Assembly: GCA_002897115.2 (NCBI GenBank)
Contig: BCIH01000003.1
Span: 1,343,650 to 1,356,595 of the forward strand
Reading direction: 5' to 3'
DNA: 12,946 nucleotides
Origin: Prototheca cutis
Lineage: Eukaryota; Chlorophyta; Trebouxiophyceae; Chlorellales; Chlorellaceae
This document shows positions 7,054 to 12,946 of the stretch, piece after piece. Numbering within the stretch: the stretch's first letter is position 1; every line of letters starts with the position of its first letter. The translations under genes and the position numbers were made by a program. The notes beneath the pieces are model-generated. The model saw nothing but the letters and a program-made list of their open reading frames with translations. It was not told where the DNA came from and did not search any database.

Positions 7054-10000
7054 TCATGGTTTCTTCTGCCGGAAGACACCGCCGCCTTCGGCGACGATCA
7101 TGTCCTTGAGTGCCATGTGCTTCAAGTATGCCGCCAGGTCGTCCATGCTCCTGTCGTACGGAGGATCGGATGCAAACATCTGCGCGGTTGTGGAGTGGCA
7201 GGGACAGGGAGATGCGGTTGGCAGTGACTCATCGCAGGCACAAAGTTGAGAGTCCAGCACTCGGCATCTGCGGGGGAGACCAAAGCGCGATCCCCATGGC
7301 TGTGCAAAATCCAATTCCAGGTGCAAAGGCTTGCCACACCGACCTTGAGCATGTTGTGGATGCGATCGAGCGGCAGGGCATCAAAGTTGGCCAGCATGCC
7401 CAAGATGAAAGGCTCGTACGTCTCCATAATCTGTGAAGGAACGGGGATGAGTTGGTGGGAAACAGTTAGGAGAGGGTAGGATTTGGTAGTCGAGAGTGGG
7501 GTCTGAAAGAGAGGGGTACGTTTGTTGGGCTCAGCAGAACAGCATGCACAGCTGGCTGGCAACTGGACAAGTACATCATGGTATAAACAAGCCTGCACCG
7601 TTGGTCCCATCCATTTGATATCGCGGTCAGCCACCCCAACTGTTCTTGTGTCCCCCAGCAGACATCGCATCGCATTGGATCACAGTGCACCGGCGCACCT
7701 GGAGACCGACAGTGAGCTGGGGCCCTGCCTCAGCCGCATCAGCCATCATGTCGTCCTCGTGACAGCCAGCACCCGACTCCCCCTCCAGCTGCTCACGCCT
7801 GGCCCAGCCCTTGACGCCGCCAGGCAAAGCCGTCGTGGGTCCAAGAATCCCTGCAGACACAGACGGAAAGGAGTGGGGTTGGTGTTGGGTGAGCTTGTCA
7901 GCGCTGCTGGGGATGGGCTTGGTGGGTGCAAGGGCGCCCAGGTCATTCCTGTGACGCCAGCATGTGTGGTGCAGAGATGAAGCCAGTCTTGCGCGCACCA
8001 GGACGTAGCACACTGCTCCTTTGAGCTTCTGGACACANGCCCCGGNAGCAGCANCACGTACAACCTTCAATCACCTACCTTTCCGACTCCAGTANTCCGC
8101 TGCCCGGGCCAGTGCCGGGCCCTCCAGGCCAGTCAGGGCCGCAAGTTCTTTTTCTGAAAGTTCCTTGGCCTCCCGGAAAGCAAGCAGCACCGTTGCCTGG
8201 GCCGGGCTCACCTTCAACACGTGTAGCATGGTGGTGATGAGTAATTGCCGGACGAATTATCCCCACCCCGGGCGCTTCGCATTGTGCCGTATGACAGCAG
8301 GCCTCCCCCCTGTACAAGGTCGTGCGACCCGTCGCATGCAGGCCGGCCAAACTTTGTTCCATGCGCGTGACACCACGCACCGTGCACTCCATGCTCTGGC
8401 CTCCCACAGAAACCTCCAGCGNCACTTGACCCCGACTGGGGCTCCACACCAGCTTGCGGGGTGATTTCAACCGGTGGTACCCGCCGCCATAGGCCTGGAG
8501 CANGGCTTGCACCTGTACAAGGGGGCCCTTGGTGGAAGGTGTCGTTGGGTGTGGGGTTCCCGCCTGGCACACCACNACCAGCACTACCATCAGCGGCAAC
8601 CAACGAGCCCGACACCACAACAGCATGGCAAGCTCACGTCTGCTGGAAGCTTGAGATCNGAATCTAGCTTTGCAGCCGGCTTGTCCCGTGGCCAGTAGAG
8701 CTCGGAGAGCATCGTCGCCGACACTCTGCTCTGCCCCAAAGACAGTGCGGTGGGCACGGCGTCCTGATGCCCCATGCCACAGTCGCCCCGAACCTCCCCT
8801 GCTGATGCTAGCAATGCCTGGATGTTGGCATTGANTCGCCTGGAATCAGCCATATCCTGTGNATTGATTGTAGTTTTTCATTTGGGAGAAGAGGGGGGGT
8901 TGTGTTGTGAGGACAGATGCCANGGCACACCACAGCTGCATGCAGGGCAGCATCCCATTCATGGTCTGTTTCCGGNCTGTCCCAAACCTCCTCTCCCCAC
9001 CTTGAGCATAATTTCGGCNGTGTGGAGTGCGGGCTCGCCAAACCGTAGCTTGAGCAGCTCCAGCGTTTTGAGCTCGTGGTCACAGTCGTAGTCGGACTTG
9101 GCCAGCAGCCGGTCTCCAAGCATCGTCCTGTGTAGTGTGGAGACAAGGAGTTGGACCATCCTGATGTCAAACAGGCAGCACGCATGAGCCACGCATCCCN
9201 CTTGCNCATGCCCGCTGAGGAACATAGCAGCCCGTGGCTCCGCGNACCGCACCTGTACTCGGAGACAAAGAGGTCGTGGGATCCCCAGATGCCGACCAGC
9301 TGGGATACCGCGTCCCCTGCTGCTGCATGCGGGGAGCTCTCCACTGCAGAAACATCGATTCAAAAGGATTCAGACTTGCTGGTGATAGGGCCTCTGCATA
9401 TGGTGGCAGGAATGCCCTGCAAACAAAACCCTGAGGCTGCCCAGGCAGGCAGGCCTTGCAGCCGGGCGAGTCGCATGCTTGACAAGCCAGATCCCTGCAC
9501 CTCAAAACTCGTTCCCCGTACCGGGGGCAGGGACCCAGCGCTCTGCCTCTGCCAGAGCCTGCAGGTCCACATCCGGACCCTCAAAGTAGGGCAGCACATC
9601 CTGGGTATGTTGGCGGAAAAGGGGGCCGGGGGGGTTGCAGCTGGCCAGGGCTCCAAGCAGAAAATCACGAGTCCAGGCATCCCAAAGAGACAAGGGAAAA
9701 GATTGAGCAAGCCCCGTCGTGCCCCACGGCCCCACCGAGCCCCTCCAAGAAAACAACTCTACTCACCATGCTCCGGAGTGCAGTGTCCGGCGCGGCATCG
9801 CCAGCGGCCGCGAGCTCTTCTTCCAGGATGCCATTCCCACTCTCTTCCTCGCTGGTCAGCAGTCCCACGATGCAGCGGATGGCGTCTGCCCGGTGCCGCA
9901 GGTACTCCTGGATGGCGGCTTTGGCAGGGGCCAGGCCTGTGCCCGTGGCGTCCACGTGGCCCAGGGCCTTGATTGACAGGATGTACTGCTGCACAATGTC

Positions 10001-11475
10001 TGTCGTCGCGGCACCGGGGTGCAGCAGGCGCCGCCGTGTGGTGGCCTGAAAGTCCCTTGCCATCCGGCTCAGCAGACTCGTGTGCTCCAGGCACGACCTC
10101 AAGTCCTGGAGCGCTGGCAGACTGTGTGGGGTTTGGTGGGAGGGCCCATGACCGGGTCACGTTGTGCGCCGGGGATTGAGCTCTTGGGTAGGGAAGAAGA
10201 GAGAAACGTCAAGTCTGCATGCATGGGGTGGCGAGGCCTGAAACCCGCTGGTCCAAAGCACACAGCTGCCACACCTGTCTGGAAAGTCGATGACGAGGTC
10301 GAAGAGCGACTGGATAAGGTGCAGCCCCGCCTGCTCGTACACATAGTACTGCAGTTGGGACTGCAGTTGACACTGCACTGCCGCCTGGATGGTGGTGGGG
10401 TTTGGCGGGGCCAGGGAAGAGGGGTTTCCCCATACTGCAGACTACACAGTGGCATTGACACGTGATGTATCCATGTAGACCAGTGGTCACGCAATCTCGG
10501 CAACACCGTAGCCACCCAGGCGCCGCACCCACCATCTCGGGTGGCTGAACACTGCGCAAGAAAGGCACTGTCTGTGCCCGAACTGCATGCAAGGCTCGGT
10601 CCAGCCAGGGTCCTTCGTCTTCACACTCGGCCAGCTCCCGGATCAAGGCCCTCACGTGCACAAGGGCCGCCGCCTTGGCTGCCTCACCACTGACCCGCTG
10701 CGTGGGTATGCGTTTACGGATGCATGTGTGGTTGGAGACCTCAGTTCCAGACAACGGTGTGCACCTTGGGAGTGCTGCCCACCAACAAGCATGGCATGCC
10801 CAGTAGCTACCAACCCAGGGTATCAGCCCCCAGGCCTCACCTGCAGGCCCATCCGGCTCGCAATTGAGGCCAGGGCCTCGCCGGCATGGCCGCCCTGCGA
10901 CAGCATCTGCAAAGATAAACAAGGCAGTGAGGCGTCTTTCCATCGTGCGACATCCTTCAAAAGTTGCTGCCCAATCGCGAGCATTTGTCCACCTGCTGTG
11001 GCAACACCAACATGACTGCAGGCCTCTCCAACAACCCACTCCGCACCGCACCTCGTCCTCCTCATCCTTGCGCTCCTGCAAGGCCTTTTCAAACCCACGT
11101 TGCAAGATGGACGCAAACAGGGTCAAGTCCTCGCCAGGAATCTTGGCCAGAGGGTGCATGCCCTGTGGGTCGATGAGCCCGCCGCGGTTCTCCTTGCCAG
11201 ACGCAAGCTCCTGCAAGTTGGTTAGGACCGCACCGGTGGGGTAGCACGTCAGCATATTTGAGAAACACAATGATGGCATACCTCCAGTGAATGTTCAAGC
11301 ATTGAATGCCGAGGGCCTTTGGTGTCAAGGGGCCCACAACGACCCCATCGCCGGCTGGCCAAATGCAACCTGATCAGCGCCCCACCTCCAACGCTGCGAC
11401 GATGTCCCCGGCCGACAACTCATCGGAAATGACGCTTCGGTACAAGGACTCGAGTTCGGTGGAGGTTGCAACCAT
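7054..11475 (-). CDS. APC2: Anaphase-promoting complex subunit 2 (cullin-like), 15 exons
   Basis: APC2 is the cullin-like scaffold of the APC/C ubiquitin ligase; with the RING subunit APC11 it forms the catalytic core that marks cyclins and securin for destruction. Exons on the minus strand: 11475-11386, 11210-11052, 10906-10841, 10697-10533, 10384-10275, 10121-9767, 9600-9522, 9343-9253, 9127-9001, 8856-8638, 8512-8381, 8211-8079, 7850-7699, 7430-7344, 7179-7054. They give 696 aa with every phase matching. Landmarks: FDLVIDFPDSLPALQDLRSC and DIVQQYILSIKAL before the cullin domain; cullin homology with VSEYRTMLGDRLL (about 366-378), LELLKLRFGEPALHTAEIML, DMADSRR and YWPRD; YHRLKSPRKLVW, then SPAQATVLLAFREA and YWSRKG of the winged-helix region; and the C-terminal APC2 domain with ILGMLANFDALPLDRIHNML and DPPYDRSMDDLAAYL. 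The model is about 130-170 aa shorter at the N-terminus than animal and plant APC2. An in-frame TGA precedes the chosen ATG, so missing upstream exons are possible. Six N bases fall in exons; two are synonymous whatever the base. Confidence 0.92.
8038..9245. other. Cluster of 16 isolated ambiguous bases (N)
   Basis: Single Ns lie at 8038, 8046, 8054, 8095, 8422, 8503, 8576, 8659, 8835, 8862, 8923, 8976, 9019, 9200, 9206 and 9245; only two more occur in the window (11833 and 12798). Ten are intronic and six exonic in the APC2 model. No N disturbs the frame. This pattern fits masked polymorphic or low-agreement positions rather than gaps. Confidence 0.95.
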
Positions 11476-11972
11476 TGCGTCGAGCTTGTCAGATCAGGTG
11501 GTGTCATGCATCTTCATGAGGTGACCAGTCGCCATGGGGTTTCCTGTGGGCTGGCGCATTGCACGCCCTCATATGCGAGTGATCTGCATTGGTCGATGCC
11601 TGATGTGTGAAGAAAATGTGATTTTTGTCGTCCACAAGCGCACTGGCGCGCGCCCACACTGGCGCTCCTCGTCGTGCCAGTGGTGGGTGTATTCCGAGAT
11701 GCTTTTTTGAAAACCCCTTGGAAATCTTTCGCGCACGGAGCGGGGTGAAAAGGCCCCAGAATCGACGACAGTTTTTACGCCCCCGCATGATACTTTTGAG
11801 TCTTCTTTTCCCATAAGGACAACACATACGAANGCGACATGGTCGTTCGTCAATAGCAGCGGTTTCGGGGCGGATGGGAAACAATGTCTCGAAGAAGGTG
11901 CGATGCGCAGGGTTCGAGGGCTCATGGCTTTTCCATTGACAATGCAGCTGTCCATATGAGGCTCTAGTTGTG
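11476..11972. promoter_or_regulatory. Divergent intergenic region, APC2 / GAF-domain gene
   Basis: About 500 nt separate the APC2 start (minus) from the first plausible start of the GAF-domain gene (plus), so this should hold both promoters. It may also hold missing 5' exons of either gene: APC2 is short at its N-terminus, and CTGCAG at 11995-12000 could be a splice acceptor for the GAF gene. Open frames on the minus strand (11504-11884, 11569-12102) have no recognisable content. It is less GC-rich than the coding parts, with T- and A-runs near 11700-11780. No tRNA or repeat is visible. Confidence 0.4.
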
Positions 11973-12811
11973 ATGCACTGTGCTTTGTTCTACCTGCAGG
12001 GAGTATGCGCGAACAATGAGCAGCAAATCCCAGCACCCGACTCCCACGTGGTGAGTGAGCCGGAGGTGGAACCAGCGACGAACCGTATGGCAGCCTTGAC
12101 ACCGGGAATAGAAAGCGGTCGACCGCCTGCCGACTTGACCTCCGATGAGACAGCCATGGAGGCCGGCGAGAGCGGCGCTGATTCCCACCCGGAGTTGATG
12201 GACGGCACCCTTGTGGCTGACAAGGCTAGCCGGCTGGAGGCACTGATGGGGCTGGGCCTGCCTGCTGCCTCGTCCCGGACGGAATTTGGCGCGATCACCG
12301 AATTGACCAAGTCCATATTTGACGTGCCGCTGGCCCTGGTCGGCGTCGTGGACAACGAGGACATGACCGTGTGTGCCCATGCCGGCGAGTGGGGTGGGTC
12401 CCCCGACCTCCTATGGACCATCACCACGTGTGAGCATGCCTCACCACACGGCAAGTCCCAATCCATCGTCATTGAGGATGCCGCCAATGATGTCAGGTAC
12501 ATTGGCTCGTAGTGACGGTGCTGTGCCTTTTCGTGTGTGTTATGTGTTGTTTGAGGGGGGGGGTAAGGGGGGGCCCACGACTGTGGGCCGCCGAAAGTTG
12601 TATGGTGCATGACCACTGCCTGGTAGAAGGAGGCTGCGGTAGGATGCACATGAACTCTGTAGCTTTGGTCTGTGGAGGCGAAAAATACTCCAAGATCCAT
12701 GTCATGCAGGTCGCGGGATAAGCCCGTCGTGGTTGGGCCGCCGTACGTCCGCTTTTATGCAGCCGCCCCGCTCCTGTCCTCCTTTGATCACTGCGAANGC
12801 TACGGCAACCT
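11973..12811 (+). CDS. GAF-domain protein, 5' part, truncated by window end
   Basis: GAF domains bind small ligands or mediate dimerisation in signalling proteins such as sensor kinases and nucleotide cyclases. Exons 11973-12496 and 12710-12811 join in phase 2 (donor GTCAG/GTACAT, acceptor ATGCAG/GTCG), giving 208 residues before the next donor CT/GTGAGT at 12812. Residues 10-85 are acidic and probably disordered. The GAF domain runs from about 104: FGAITELTKSIFDVPLALVG, VVDNEDM, then SIVIEDAANDVR, and after the splice VVVGPPYVRFYAAAPL, the typical core strand of this class. The end (GYGNL, with the G codon ambiguous at 12798) should continue into a further exon. The start is uncertain: translation may begin at ATG 11973, or the exon may begin at 12001 after CTGCAG with an upstream exon unseen. 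Any output domain (kinase, cyclase or other) lies outside the window, so the activity cannot be named. Divergent from APC2. Confidence 0.75.
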
Positions 12812-12853
12812 GTGAGTGGGGTGGGGCATGCCATGCATTCGGATCACCAAGTG

Positions 12854-12946
12854 CCCCCCCTGGTCACCCCCCCCCCCCCCCCCCCCCCCGCATGTCCCCC
12901 CCCCCCCCCCCCCCCCCCACATTGCCCCCCCCCCCCCCCCCCCCCC
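12854..12946 (+). repeat. Periodic poly-C tracts at window end
   Basis: C-runs at 12854-12860 (7), 12867-12889 (23), 12896-12918 (23) and 12925-12946 (22, running off the end) are separated by three different 6-nt spacers: TGGTCA, GCATGT and ACATTG. The last three runs repeat with a period of 29 nt. By position they lie in the intron after the second GAF-gene exon. This could be real low-complexity DNA or an assembly or base-calling artefact at a contig end. Confidence 0.85.

Noticed and set aside
9151..9972. 273-codon open frame on the plus strand
   Set aside because: It is antisense to several APC2 exons and introns whose protein similarity is clear; it is a shadow frame.
11287..11355. An extra APC2 exon between 11211 and 11385 (minus strand)
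   Set aside because: It would require a 31-nt or 69-nt intron and no combination of its borders keeps the frame into the exon at 11210. Direct splicing from 11386 to 11210 is phase 0 on both sides with a 175-nt intron.
11990..12700. 236-codon open frame on the minus strand
   Set aside because: Antisense to the GAF-encoding exons, whose plus-strand frame gives a recognisable domain and correct splicing.

Overview
This is a nuclear eukaryotic window, most likely from a GC-rich green alga (Chlorophyta, perhaps Trebouxiophyceae). The reasons are genes split into many short exons by GT-AG introns of about 95-270 nt, GC-rich third codon positions, proteins closest to plant-type families, and TGTAA motifs downstream of two genes (the usual chlorophyte polyadenylation signal). 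The lineage is inferred, not proven. There are no operons, prokaryotic RBS, tRNA/rRNA genes, CRISPR arrays or recognisable transposons. All exon models below were assembled by hand from reading frame, splice sites and family similarity.

Layout: (1) 652-2944, minus strand: six-exon coilin gene, the Cajal-body scaffold. It has the ubiquitin-like N-terminus, a Ser/Glu tract, a basic SRSARRK patch, the Tudor-like domain and the plant-type C-terminal RRSALGP motif. (2) 3754-5210, plus strand: three-exon gene for an unrecognised 328-aa protein, divergent from coilin. (3) 5803-6798, plus strand: five-exon gene for a small (144 aa) unrecognised protein with a mitochondrial-type presequence and a very polar mature part. 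(4) 7054-11475, minus strand: fifteen-exon gene for anaphase-promoting complex subunit 2 (APC2), convergent with gene 3. Every intron phase closes and the frame is open for 696 codons. (5) 11973 to the right edge, plus strand: 5' part of a GAF-domain sensor or regulatory protein, divergent from APC2 and cut by the window end. The last 80 bases are nearly pure poly-C in a 29-nt period and probably mark a contig end.

The genes do not form a pathway. Coilin acts in snRNP maturation, APC2 in the cell-cycle ubiquitin ligase, and the GAF protein in signalling. I find no convincing new multi-gene system. The most novel material is the two orphan proteins, a possible GC-AG intron and an in-frame, stop-free 225-nt intron in coilin, an alternative Cys-rich frame in the last exon of the mitochondrial-type gene, a cluster of isolated N bases in APC2 (probably masked polymorphism), and the periodic poly-C end.
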